In this document: piece after piece, positions 17,933 through 25,390 of the stretch
Numbering within the stretch: the stretch's first letter is position 1
Layout: each line of letters starts with the position of its first letter
DNA from: Chromatium okenii
GTDB lineage: Bacteria; Pseudomonadota; Gammaproteobacteria; Chromatiales; Chromatiaceae
Direction: 5' to 3'
Assembly (NCBI RefSeq): GCF_016583745.1
Contig: NZ_NRRQ01000029.1
Location: 26,017-60,650, forward strand
Length of the DNA stretch: 34,634 nt
Notes under the pieces: model-generated
Told to the model about the DNA's origin: nothing
What the model saw: only the letters and a program-made list of their open reading frames with translations
Databases searched by the model: none
Program-made: the position numbers and the translations under genes

Positions 17933-19084
17933 ATGACACATACACGTAACGCCCGGCCACCGTTAATTGCACATATTATTCACCGTTTAGCAATTGGCGG
18001 TTTAGAAAATGGTTTGGTTAATCTGATTAATCACATGCCTGCTACACGCTATCGTCACGCAATTATTTGTATGACGGAATACACTAATTTTAGTCAACGA
18101 TTACAACGTTCAGACGTCACGCTTCACGCGCTACAAAAACGCGAAGGTAATGATATTGCTATTCATGGACGCTTGTGGCGATTGTTGCGACAATTACAAC
18201 CAGCAATTGTTCATACGCGCAATTTAGCCACCTTAGAAATGCAAACGACAGCCGCTTTAGCTGGAGTACAGCAACGCGTTCATGGTGAGCATGGTTGGGA
18301 TATTGGCGACCTCGATGGCTCTGGATTAAAACCACAACGCTTACGACGATTATTTCGTCCTTTTATTAAGCAATATGTGGTGCTTTCTCAACACCAAAGT
18401 CATTATTTAGCGGAGCAAATTGGAGTACCTAAGGCGCGGATTAATCAGATTTGCAACGGCGTTAATACCCAGCGGTTTTATCCCGCATTAAATAACAATC
18501 AGCGTGCATTGCCAGAAGGATTTGCACCACCGGGAACGCTCGTGTTTGGTAGTGTGATGCGAATGCAGCCGGTTAAGGCTCCAATGATATTGGTTGAAGC
18601 CTTTTTACAGTTATTAGCGCAAGAACCACGCGCACGAGAACGTATTCGTTTAGTGATGATTGGAGATGGTTCGTTGTTGCCAGAATTGCGCGAGCGCCTA
18701 ATAGCAGCGAATGCGATGGATATTGCGTGGCTGCCGGGCGCTCGTGATGATATTCCAGAACTATTACGCAGTTTTGATCTCTTTGTATTACCATCTCTCG
18801 CCGAAGGAATTTGCAATACTATTTTAGAAGCAATGGCAACTGGACTGCCTGTTATTGCGACGCGAGTTGGTGGTAATCCAGAATTAGTTGTCGACCAACA
18901 AACTGGATATTTAATTACGGCAGCACAGGTTGATGAATTAACAATGGCACTCACAACCTACTTGAATAACCCTTTACAAATACAGCAACAGGGCGCAGCA
19001 GCGCGTATTCGCACTGAACAAACATTCAGTCTTGTTGCAATGGTAAACCACTATCTCGCGCTCTATGATCGGTTATTGCAGTGA
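17933..19084 (+). CDS. exosortase-associated GT4 glycosyltransferase (TIGR03088-like)
   Basis: This 383-aa GT-B fold glycosyltransferase has an N-terminal IIHRLAIGGLENGLVNLIN and a middle VHGEHGWDIGDLDG, both characteristic of the sugar transferases linked to PEP-CTERM/exosortase loci. The C-terminal nucleotide-sugar domain carries LPSLAEGICNTILEAMATGLPVIAT with the conserved E-x7-E. It would act on the cytoplasmic side in exopolysaccharide synthesis. ATG 17933 has GAGG about 12 bp upstream. It follows the tRNA terminator and converges on the exosortase hydrolase operon with a 15-bp gap. The family name is from recognised sequence features. Confidence 0.85.
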   Translation: MTHTRNARPPLIAHIIHRLAIGGLENGLVNLINHMPATRYRHAIICMTEYTNFSQRLQRSDVTLHALQKREGNDIAIHGRLWRLLRQLQPAIVHTRNLATLEMQTTAALAGVQQRVHGEHGWDIGDLDGSGLKPQRLRRLFRPFIKQYVVLSQHQSHYLAEQIGVPKARINQICNGVNTQRFYPALNNNQRALPEGFAPPGTLVFGSVMRMQPVKAPMILVEAFLQLLAQEPRARERIRLVMIGDGSLLPELRERLIAANAMDIAWLPGARDDIPELLRSFDLFVLPSLAEGICNTILEAMATGLPVIATRVGGNPELVVDQQTGYLITAAQVDELTMALTTYLNNPLQIQQQGAAARIRTEQTFSLVAMVNHYLALYDRLLQ

Positions 19085-19099
19085 ATTTTTTACTGATGA

Positions 19100-19714
19100 T
19101 TATCGTGTTTCAGAATCACCTGTTTTTGCTTGAATATCCCTAAGCCGTCGTGTCAGCATCTCTGATGTTTTACTGCGACTAATACCCTGCTGGAGAATTT
19201 TAATTGCTTTTTCTTTGTTGCCTTTTTCGAGGTAGTAATCGCTGAGACGTGCATAAGCGGGACTATAATTCGGGCGCAAAGTAATAGCTTTTTCAAGCCA
19301 AGGAACAGCGTCATTTGCCTGATCCATCTTGAAAAGAATTCGCGCTTTCGCAACATAAATTTCGGGAAGAAATATAAATTTAGGATCGTTGTTATTGTGT
19401 AACACATAGTCAATATTACTAATTGCGGTTCCAAGCCAAAACCGACCATCTGGGGGATGACGTTGAGAAATATCGTTTTCAGTATTTAATGCCCAACAAT
19501 AGTGGTGTAAGTGATTATAAGTTGGCCCATACCGTTCTATGTATACGCTCATTGGTGTTGGGTCTTGACTAATAGCACGAACTTGTTGAGTACCACGACA
19601 ATAGCTCGGCAATCCAAGTAGTTGGGATGCGCTTGTTACATTACCATCACCACTTGCATGGCTAACACCTAAATTTAGCCACAACAACATTGCAACAATC
19701 AGTCTCATGTTCAT
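19100..19714 (-). CDS. exported TPR protein
   Basis: This 204-aa protein has a signal peptide (about 1-20, cleaved after SHA), a Cys-containing mature domain with no clear match (SYCRGTQQ, HHYCWALN), and TPR-like helices in its C-terminal half (ILFKMDQANDAVPWLEKAI, RLSDYYLEKGNKEKAIKILQ). ATG 19714 has GAGGAG upstream; a second ATG at 19708 is possible. The start overlaps the hydrolase 1 stop as ATGA, so it is translated with the exosortase-associated genes. A periplasmic scaffolding role in polysaccharide export is inferred from context. Confidence 0.8.
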   Translation of the reverse strand: MNMRLIVAMLLWLNLGVSHASGDGNVTSASQLLGLPSYCRGTQQVRAISQDPTPMSVYIERYGPTYNHLHHYCWALNTENDISQRHPPDGRFWLGTAISNIDYVLHNNNDPKFIFLPEIYVAKARILFKMDQANDAVPWLEKAITLRPNYSPAYARLSDYYLEKGNKEKAIKILQQGISRSKTSEMLTRRLRDIQAKTGDSETR

Positions 19715-20589
19715 GTTTGGTCTCCTCTTACAATAAAATTAACTGTTATTGTTGACACCACAGTTCTCCATTCTTCACTTGAAAAAGTGTGATTGGCTTG
19801 TGGAACTAACTGTTGTGAAACACGCCGATTCTGAAGCACAGTGCGCCAGTGGCGATCACGCTCAGTTAATGAAATAAATTCTTGTGCGGTTAAATCGTTG
19901 CCACTTAAAATAAATAGTACCTGCCCCTTAAAGCATTGCAACCCTTCGCGCATCTTAATCACAAAACTGTGTGACTGTTTGGCAGTTTGTGGTGCAGATT
20001 TTATCCTGTCATCAGTAGATTGCAGCACGGTCGAACGTAACGAATACAATACATCTCGCCATGACGTTAGAAACGCAAAGCGTCCAGAAACTAATTTCCG
20101 CCAAAACGCCGGTTGTGTTAATCGCTGCACATAATAATGCGTCAAGCGAACGCGAGCTGCTGTTGCTTCTGTATGCACCCAAGGATTTAATAATACCAAA
20201 CCACTCACTCGCGCATCTTGCGGCGCATACATTAACGCAGCAGCGGCGGCATCACATAAGCCCCAAATAATGACAGATTCCACACTCGGTACCTGCTGCA
20301 ATAGCGTATCAATTGCTGCTTTAATATCCGCATCAATTGCCATAAAGGTGCGTAATTCTCCTTCACTATCACCCATGCCGCGATAATCAAAGCGTAAACT
20401 ACTGATCCCTTTTTGTGCGAGATCACGCGCTAATAAAGTGAATTGACGATGACTGCCAGCGCGGTATTGTGGTCCGCCAACAACAATCACAACTCCAGTA
20501 CGCACTGCGTGTTGATTCGGCTGCGCAATAATACCAATCAGTCGCTCATCTGCACATTGAAAAACCAGCGGTTGTTCTGTGAAGTTCAT
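19711..20589 (-). CDS. exosortase A system-associated hydrolase 1
   Basis: This 292-aa alpha/beta hydrolase belongs to the TIGR03100-like family of exosortase A loci. VVVGGPQYRAGSHRQF and RFDYRGMGDSEG are the oxyanion-side motifs. The nucleophile elbow reads GLCDAA, with Cys112 where most alpha/beta hydrolases have Ser, and a late His lies in QANHTFSS. The substrate is unknown; the family is found with EPS and PEP-CTERM genes. It is translationally coupled at both ends (ATGA overlaps) to hydrolase 2 and the TPR protein. Confidence 0.88.
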   Translation of the reverse strand: MNFTEQPLVFQCADERLIGIIAQPNQHAVRTGVVIVVGGPQYRAGSHRQFTLLARDLAQKGISSLRFDYRGMGDSEGELRTFMAIDADIKAAIDTLLQQVPSVESVIIWGLCDAAAAALMYAPQDARVSGLVLLNPWVHTEATAARVRLTHYYVQRLTQPAFWRKLVSGRFAFLTSWRDVLYSLRSTVLQSTDDRIKSAPQTAKQSHSFVIKMREGLQCFKGQVLFILSGNDLTAQEFISLTERDRHWRTVLQNRRVSQQLVPQANHTFSSEEWRTVVSTITVNFIVRGDQT

Positions 20590-21422
20590 CGTTGTATGTG
20601 CTCAATCAATTCCAAAGTTACCTCGAATAGCGCCGGACAATCAGTGATTTCTTGTGTCACCCAAAAAGGATCACCCATTACCTGTTGATTGTGCATCACA
20701 ACGCCTCGCGGCTGCCAAGTCTGTATGAGCTTTTGTAGTGCTGGCGGTGGCGCATGTGGTAATTCAGAAACCACTTCTATCCATCCCACCGGGCACGGTG
20801 GTATCATGCGTTCTAAATGCAATTCGCCAATTGCAGTAGCCAATTCTGCGGTTAAGCAATAACCACCAATTTCAATTGATAACCCCTGCTGAAACTGCTC
20901 GCGCAATTGACGTGTGCCAGTACGCGCTTGACCTTCATTCAATAGATCGCTGGCAAGTTTAAGCCGTAGAAATTGATTGAGGAATAGGTCGCCATTGATA
21001 ATGGGTTGCCATAATAAAAGTCCATTGAGTATTGGCGTATGTTGCGCAACATTAACCGCTAACGTCGCTCCTAAACGCAAGCCCGATATAAACAAGGGTA
21101 ATTCTTGATCTTGCTCTTTTAACCATTGTATCGCGCAAGCTGCATCCGCTAACCACTGCTCCCAACGCGCTGCACTAAAATCCCCCCAACTATCACCACA
21201 ACCCGTTAAATCTAATTGTAAAACAGCATAACCGGCAGCAGCAAAACGGCGGGCTTGTAATGCTGCCATGCGCCGCGATTTGTGCATTTCTTCAGCAAAC
21301 GGCGGTAGATATAATATCTGCCCGCGCCGCGCTCCGTGAGTTGGCGTGGTATACAACGCAAATAGTTTTCCCGCCGGAGATGATAAAAAGAAAGGAGTGA
21401 GAGTGATTGCCGCAGTGGTCAT
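20586..21422 (-). CDS. exosortase A system-associated hydrolase 2
   Basis: This 278-aa protein resembles TIGR03101. It has LYLPPFAEEMHKSRRM near the N-terminus and LQLDLTGCGDSWGDF. The elbow position reads GLRLGA, with Arg116 where a nucleophile would be, so catalysis by the usual triad is not expected. Such proteins are fixed companions of hydrolase 1 in exosortase A loci; the pair may form a complex. The start overlaps the ACP stop as ATGA. Confidence 0.88.
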   Translation of the reverse strand: MTTAAITLTPFFLSSPAGKLFALYTTPTHGARRGQILYLPPFAEEMHKSRRMAALQARRFAAAGYAVLQLDLTGCGDSWGDFSAARWEQWLADAACAIQWLKEQDQELPLFISGLRLGATLAVNVAQHTPILNGLLLWQPIINGDLFLNQFLRLKLASDLLNEGQARTGTRQLREQFQQGLSIEIGGYCLTAELATAIGELHLERMIPPCPVGWIEVVSELPHAPPPALQKLIQTWQPRGVVMHNQQVMGDPFWVTQEITDCPALFEVTLELIEHIQR

Positions 21423-21676
21423 GCTGATTCATCAAGTTTGTGCGTTACAAATGCAGTTAAACTGCCTAGCGTTGCAAAATGATCGGCTTCTATTTCATCA
21501 TCTTCAATACTAAATCCAAAGTATTCTTCTAATGCTGCAATGATGTTTACTACGGCCATAGAATCAAATTCTGGAATAGCGCCGAGCAGTTGTGATGCAG
21601 CATTCAAATTGGCGCCACGTTCACCTAATTGTAGGCTGTGGACTACAAGCGTTTTGACTTGATCTAAGGTGTTCAT
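21419..21676 (-). CDS. acyl carrier protein, exosortase-associated
   Basis: This 85-aa ACP has the phosphopantetheine site EFDSMAVV (Ser39), a helical pattern and acidic surface (IEDDEIEAD). Such ACPs are found with the acyl-CoA ligase/dehydrogenase genes of exosortase A clusters and may carry an acyl or amino acid group for polymer or lipid modification. ATG 21676 is preferred to a TTG two codons upstream. It is 33 bp after the sensor kinase stop and overlaps hydrolase 2. The companion ligase and decarboxylase genes are not in this window. Confidence 0.88.
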   Translation of the reverse strand: MNTLDQVKTLVVHSLQLGERGANLNAASQLLGAIPEFDSMAVVNIIAALEEYFGFSIEDDEIEADHFATLGSLTAFVTHKLDESA

Positions 21677-21709
21677 TGGCAAAAACCTGTGTTGTAACGT
21701 GCAAATGAA

Positions 21710-23032
21710 TTAACTGTGAATGCCATTATTCAGCGGTAAGCGCACCGTTGCAATCGTGCCGCCGCCGCGCCGTAATCCTAAACGCAATTTCATTTGATTT
21801 GCCAGCGCCAGTTGATGGGCAACGGCTAATCCTAACCCACTGCCGCCCGTTTGACGATTGCGTGAGGCTTCGAGTCGATAATACGGTTGCAACACGGCTT
21901 CGCGGTGGGATTCGGGAATGCCCGCGCCGCGATCCAGTACAAAAATGAGTGGCTGCTGTGCTTTGCAATCTACATAGATTTCAACCGGATTGGCGCTATA
22001 ACGCAGCGCATTTTCTAATAAATTTCCCAAAATACGGCGCAGTGCTAAGGCGTTGAGTCGATAGAAACATAGCGGCCCGCGTTGCCATATAATGCGGTCG
22101 CGTCCAGCCACTAAATCATCAATCAAGTTATTGAGATCAATCAGTTCGGTTTCACCTGCGCCGAGATGTTTTCCAAATTCTACCGCTTGTGTGATTAATC
22201 CATTCATCTCTTCAATATCGCGTTCCATGCGAGAAATTAACGTCGGGGCAATTGATGCCGGCAGCATTTCAATAGCGAGGCGCAAGCGCGTTAATGGTGT
22301 GCGCAAGTCGTGAGAAATTCCAGTTAATAATAACGTGCGATTCGCCAGCAATTCTCGAATTTGGCGGCTGGCGTGATTGAATTGTCGCGCAAGATTGGCT
22401 AATTCTGTTGGGCCGGTTTCTGGCAATTCATGCGGTGAAAACCCGTGTGCGACCTGTTCGGCAGCGCGGGATAATTGTTGCAGGGGGCGGGTGATGCGTC
22501 CGGCGAGAATGACGGTGGTGGCAAAAATAAGTAGGGCGGCGACGCCGATGATGATGGATAACCCTTCAATTGGGCGGGTGCCGAGGCGGCTGCGCGGAAA
22601 ACCCGCCCACAAGTTGTGCTCGGCGCTGGGCAAGGCGACCCAAAACCAGCGTTCGTCGTCGCTCAGGCTGCTGATGATGTCAACGGGAGCGCCGAGGCGC
22701 GTGGTCAGCGCCTGTTTGAAATGATGCAAATACGGGAAAAAAAACTGGGTGTCGTCGCCGCTGGGGGGCGATTCGAGCAGGCGAATTTGATATTCACGGT
22801 CGAGGCGCTCGCAGTATTCCCGCCGTTGCGTGGGCGGAATCTGCGGCAGGGTTCGCGCTGCTAAAACCATGATGCTGGCTAAATCCGCTGCCGAGCGTTG
22901 CGCGATGGGGTGGAGCGCATAAGCGGCGATGGCACCAAAAGTCACCACCGCAAATAGTCCGAACGTGCAGATCAGGGTGAGCAGCGCCCGCCCAAATAAT
23001 GTGCGCGGAAGCAGGCGCGGCCACTGGCTCAT
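21710..23032 (-). CDS. EnvZ-like sensor histidine kinase
   Basis: This 440-aa protein from ATG 23032 has two membrane helices (about 17-40 and 158-178) flanking a periplasmic domain of about 115 residues, then a HAMP linker (RITRPLQQLSRAAEQV), the H-box GISHDLRTPLTRLRL with H241, an N-box LGNLLENALRYSA, and G boxes DRGAGIP and GGSGLGLAV. All catalytic elements are intact. The start overlaps the regulator stop as ATGA; an upstream extension to 23071 merely overlaps the regulator and is rejected. The layout matches EnvZ. The exosortase-associated ACP begins 33 bp downstream on the same strand. Confidence 0.95.
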   Translation of the reverse strand: MSQWPRLLPRTLFGRALLTLICTFGLFAVVTFGAIAAYALHPIAQRSAADLASIMVLAARTLPQIPPTQRREYCERLDREYQIRLLESPPSGDDTQFFFPYLHHFKQALTTRLGAPVDIISSLSDDERWFWVALPSAEHNLWAGFPRSRLGTRPIEGLSIIIGVAALLIFATTVILAGRITRPLQQLSRAAEQVAHGFSPHELPETGPTELANLARQFNHASRQIRELLANRTLLLTGISHDLRTPLTRLRLAIEMLPASIAPTLISRMERDIEEMNGLITQAVEFGKHLGAGETELIDLNNLIDDLVAGRDRIIWQRGPLCFYRLNALALRRILGNLLENALRYSANPVEIYVDCKAQQPLIFVLDRGAGIPESHREAVLQPYYRLEASRNRQTGGSGLGLAVAHQLALANQMKLRLGLRRGGGTIATVRLPLNNGIHS

Positions 23033-23745
23033 GTGTCGCCCTGCGGCGTGAACAAATATCCTTTGCCCCAAATCGTGCGGATATAACGCGGATGTTTGCT
23101 ATCGGGTTCGATCTTGGCGCGGAGCCGTGCGATTTGCACATCAATGCTGCGATCAAAGGGCGAGCGTTCGTAGCCTTTGAGCAGATCAAGCAGGCGATCT
23201 CGACTCAGCACCCGCTCGGCGTGTTCGCTCAACACTTGCAGCAAATCAAACTCGCCACACGTCAAATTGACCAACTCCGCACCGAGCCGCAGCTCCCGCA
23301 GCACCGGATCAAGGCGATAGCCACCAAACCGCATCACTTCAGCGCGTTCTGGTTCCACTTCACGCGGGCTGGCGCTGTGGCGACGCAGCACGGCACGAAT
23401 TCGCGCCAGCAATTCGCGGGGATTAAACGGTTTTGCCAAATAATCATCCGCGCCCACTTCCAGCCCCACAATCCGATCCAGCGCCTCGCCGCGTGCTGAC
23501 AACATGATGATGGGCAAATCGGTGTGGGTGCGCATCTGCCGCGCCAGCGCCAGCCCATCTTCTCCGGGCAACATCAAATCCAAAATCATCAAATCAGTGG
23601 AATGCGCCGCCAGCCACGCCGTCATTGCTTGACCATCCGCCACTGCTGCCACCGCAAAACCTTCGCGGGTTAAATAATCACTCAATAACCCCTGTAATCC
23701 GGTGTCATCGTCAACGATGAGAATGTGTGTGGTGTGACCAGACAT
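23029..23745 (-). CDS. OmpR-family response regulator
   Basis: This 238-aa protein has a receiver with D12/D13, phospho-acceptor D56 (LDLMLPGEDG), S83 and K105 (AKPFNPREL), followed by a winged-helix DNA-binding domain (LTCGEFDLLQVL, RSIDVQIARLRAKIE, WGKGYLF), as in OmpR. ATG 23745 is chosen because homology begins directly after it; the frame continues upstream without support. There is no strong ribosome site. It heads a run with the kinase and probably the exosortase-associated genes, which it may control. Confidence 0.95.
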   Translation of the reverse strand: MSGHTTHILIVDDDTGLQGLLSDYLTREGFAVAAVADGQAMTAWLAAHSTDLMILDLMLPGEDGLALARQMRTHTDLPIIMLSARGEALDRIVGLEVGADDYLAKPFNPRELLARIRAVLRRHSASPREVEPERAEVMRFGGYRLDPVLRELRLGAELVNLTCGEFDLLQVLSEHAERVLSRDRLLDLLKGYERSPFDRSIDVQIARLRAKIEPDSKHPRYIRTIWGKGYLFTPQGDT

Positions 23746-23902
23746 GTGAATGACTATGCAATGAGAAGCGGCGCGAAAGAATGAAACATCTTGATACAAT
23801 ATTAGCAGATAGCGAAATACTCTGGTAACGCCCCGCCTTATACACTGAAACCCATGTTGCTTGGTGGCACCTTGCAAACCGCTTTTATTAAGAGAAAGAG
23901 AT

Positions 23903-24013
23903 ATGAGCTTTGACGCCCTAACCATCACCGGCATTGCTGTTGCCATCGCGTGCGCCGGCTTTTTTATCGCGCTAGTCAATCGCAACGGTCGCGCTCGGTC
24001 GCCCCGACGCTAA
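23903..24013 (+). CDS. 36-aa single-pass membrane protein
   Basis: This short ORF has ATG 23903 preceded by a purine-rich ribosome site (AAGAGAAAGAGAT). The product begins MSFDALTITG, has a hydrophobic helix of about 15 residues (IAVAIACAGFFIALV) and ends in an Arg-rich tail (RNGRARSPRR), giving an N-out/C-in arrangement by the positive-inside rule. The transcript can end at the strong hairpin 24073-24114. No homologue is recognised. The ribosome site, membrane helix and terminator together support a real small gene, divergent from the ompR-like gene. Confidence 0.6.
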   Translation: MSFDALTITGIAVAIACAGFFIALVNRNGRARSPRR

Positions 24014-24072
24014 TCAATTCTCAGCAGCCCGGTGCTGCTGACCATCCGCTTTTTTCGGCAGCAAGCCAGTTC

Positions 24073-24114
24073 GATCGCTGCGGCAATGACACACCTGCCG
24101 CCGCGATCTTTTTT
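24073..24114 (+). terminator. strong rho-independent terminator
   Basis: A 13-position stem with 12 pairs (GATCGCTGCGGCA / TGCCGCCGCGATC, one mismatch), a 10-nt loop and six T. A smaller hairpin, CAGCAGC-CCGGT-GCTGCTG, sits at 24022-24040 just after the 36-codon ORF. Confidence 0.9.
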
Positions 24115-24198
24115 ATGCGCCGCAATTCCTCGGTTTGACACACCGCGCTGCGATTTCTAGGATCGCCGACACTGTTTTCTGTTTATTGAGCATTGTCG

Positions 24199-24717
24199 AT
24201 GCCAAAACTGTCACCACTTCACTGGGCGCTATTCATTGCCGGGCTGTTTGTATATGGCTTTATCGTCTTCGCACTGACCCGCGATTATTACCTCTATCAC
24301 GCCAACCTCCCCATGACCGCTGCCACTTCCGCGCCCGGCAGCGCCGTGACCACCAGCCCCGCCGCACTTCAGCAACAAGCCGATCAATTGTTCAGCCAAC
24401 AGCGGTATGCCGACGCCGTGCCGCTGTATCGGCAACTGCTCGCCCGCAATCCCGATGATGCTGGCGCATACAACGATTTAGGGCTGGCGCTGTTGTATTT
24501 GAACGACAAGCCCGGCGCACTCTCCAGCTTGCAAACCGCAGTCGCCAAGCGCCCGCAGTTGCAGCGCCCGTGGCTGACGCTCGGTTTTATTCAGTTGCAA
24601 CTGGGAAATAAGGCAGACGCCAAGATCGCGCTGGAACGGGCGCGGGAGCTGAATCCTGAGACCGATGTTGGCAAGGAAGCGACGCGCCTGTTGGAACTCA
24701 GCGCCGCGCCAAAATGA
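24199..24717 (+). CDS. membrane-anchored TPR protein
   Basis: This 172-aa protein from ATG 24199 has an uncleaved N-terminal membrane anchor (about 8-26), an Ala/Ser/Thr linker, and two to three TPR units (ADQLFSQQRYADAVPLYRQL, GAYNDLGLALLYLNDKPGAL, PWLTLGFIQLQLGNKADAK). The TPR part faces the periplasm if the basic residues stay inside. A TTG two codons upstream is rejected. The gene converges on the methyltransferase with 9 bp between stops. The function is unknown; TPRs suggest protein binding. Confidence 0.82.
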   Translation: MPKLSPLHWALFIAGLFVYGFIVFALTRDYYLYHANLPMTAATSAPGSAVTTSPAALQQQADQLFSQQRYADAVPLYRQLLARNPDDAGAYNDLGLALLYLNDKPGALSSLQTAVAKRPQLQRPWLTLGFIQLQLGNKADAKIALERARELNPETDVGKEATRLLELSAAPK

Positions 24718-24726
24718 ACTGGTGAT

Positions 24727-25317
24727 TTAGCGCAGCGCCAGCGCCACCGTGTAATGCGTGCCCTGCTTGAGCTTGTCGTAATTTCCAAACACCTCGGTCA
24801 GGTTGCGCTTCATGTACTGGCGCAACCCATTGATCGTCACCAGATACAGCCGCCCGCCGGGGCGCAGACGGGCATGAGCATCGTGCAGCAACAGCGCCAG
24901 CAACTCTTTACCCACCTTCGCCGGCACATTGCTGGCAATCACATCAAACTGCCGTCCGGGTTCCACCTGATCGAAACCGTTGCTCAACTGCGCGGTCGCG
25001 TTATGAATACCGTTGCGCAGCAGATTGCGACTGGCGTAATCAACAGCGACAAAATCTTTATCAATCAATAACGTGCGCCCTTGCGGTGCCCACGTTGCCA
25101 GCGCCAGCCCGATCACTCCATAACCGCAGCCGAGATCAAGACAATCCGCCGTCGGTTCTGGCTGCTGCACATACTCCAGCAGCAGCCGCGTCCCGTCATC
25201 AATCTCACGCGGCGAAAACAAGCCCCAAGTGCTCATCACCGTCAGCGAGCGCCCGCCGAGTTCAGCATTAAATTCAATATCGCGCCGTAATTCAGCGAGT
25301 TGGGCAGCGGTGAGCAT
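24727..25317 (-). CDS. class I SAM-dependent methyltransferase
   Basis: This 196-aa protein starts at ATG 25317 (MLTAAQLAEL). The SAM-binding motif I reads LDLGCGYGVIGLALA, and motif IV reads SNVPAKVG where RsmC/HemK-like RNA or protein methyltransferases have NPPY/F. The organisation fits the MTS (methyltransferase small) family, so rRNA is a possible target, but the altered motif IV makes the substrate uncertain. A longer frame to 25518 runs through the palindromic repeat and into aceF and is rejected. It lies 73 bp downstream of aceF, with the repeat in between. Confidence 0.8.
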   Translation of the reverse strand: MLTAAQLAELRRDIEFNAELGGRSLTVMSTWGLFSPREIDDGTRLLLEYVQQPEPTADCLDLGCGYGVIGLALATWAPQGRTLLIDKDFVAVDYASRNLLRNGIHNATAQLSNGFDQVEPGRQFDVIASNVPAKVGKELLALLLHDAHARLRPGGRLYLVTINGLRQYMKRNLTEVFGNYDKLKQGTHYTVALALR

Positions 25318-25338
25318 GAGATGCACTTCCAAAGGCAG

Positions 25339-25378
25339 AAAAAAGCCCCCCTTTGAAAAAGGGGGGTTGGGGGATTTG
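25339..25378. repeat. G/C palindromic repeat, copy B
   Basis: A 9-bp stem (CCCCCCTTT / AAAGGGGGG) with a GAA loop, then TTGGGGGATTT. It is identical to the 11505-11541 copy except for one extra C and one matching extra G in the stem. It lies between aceF and a methyltransferase gene. Confidence 0.85.
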
Positions 25379-25390
25379 AGATCGGTTTGA

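Noticed and set aside
23865-23875. TGGCAC...TTGC as a sigma-54 promoter of the 36-codon ORF
   Set aside because: Only 6 bp separate GG and GC, whereas 10 are required.
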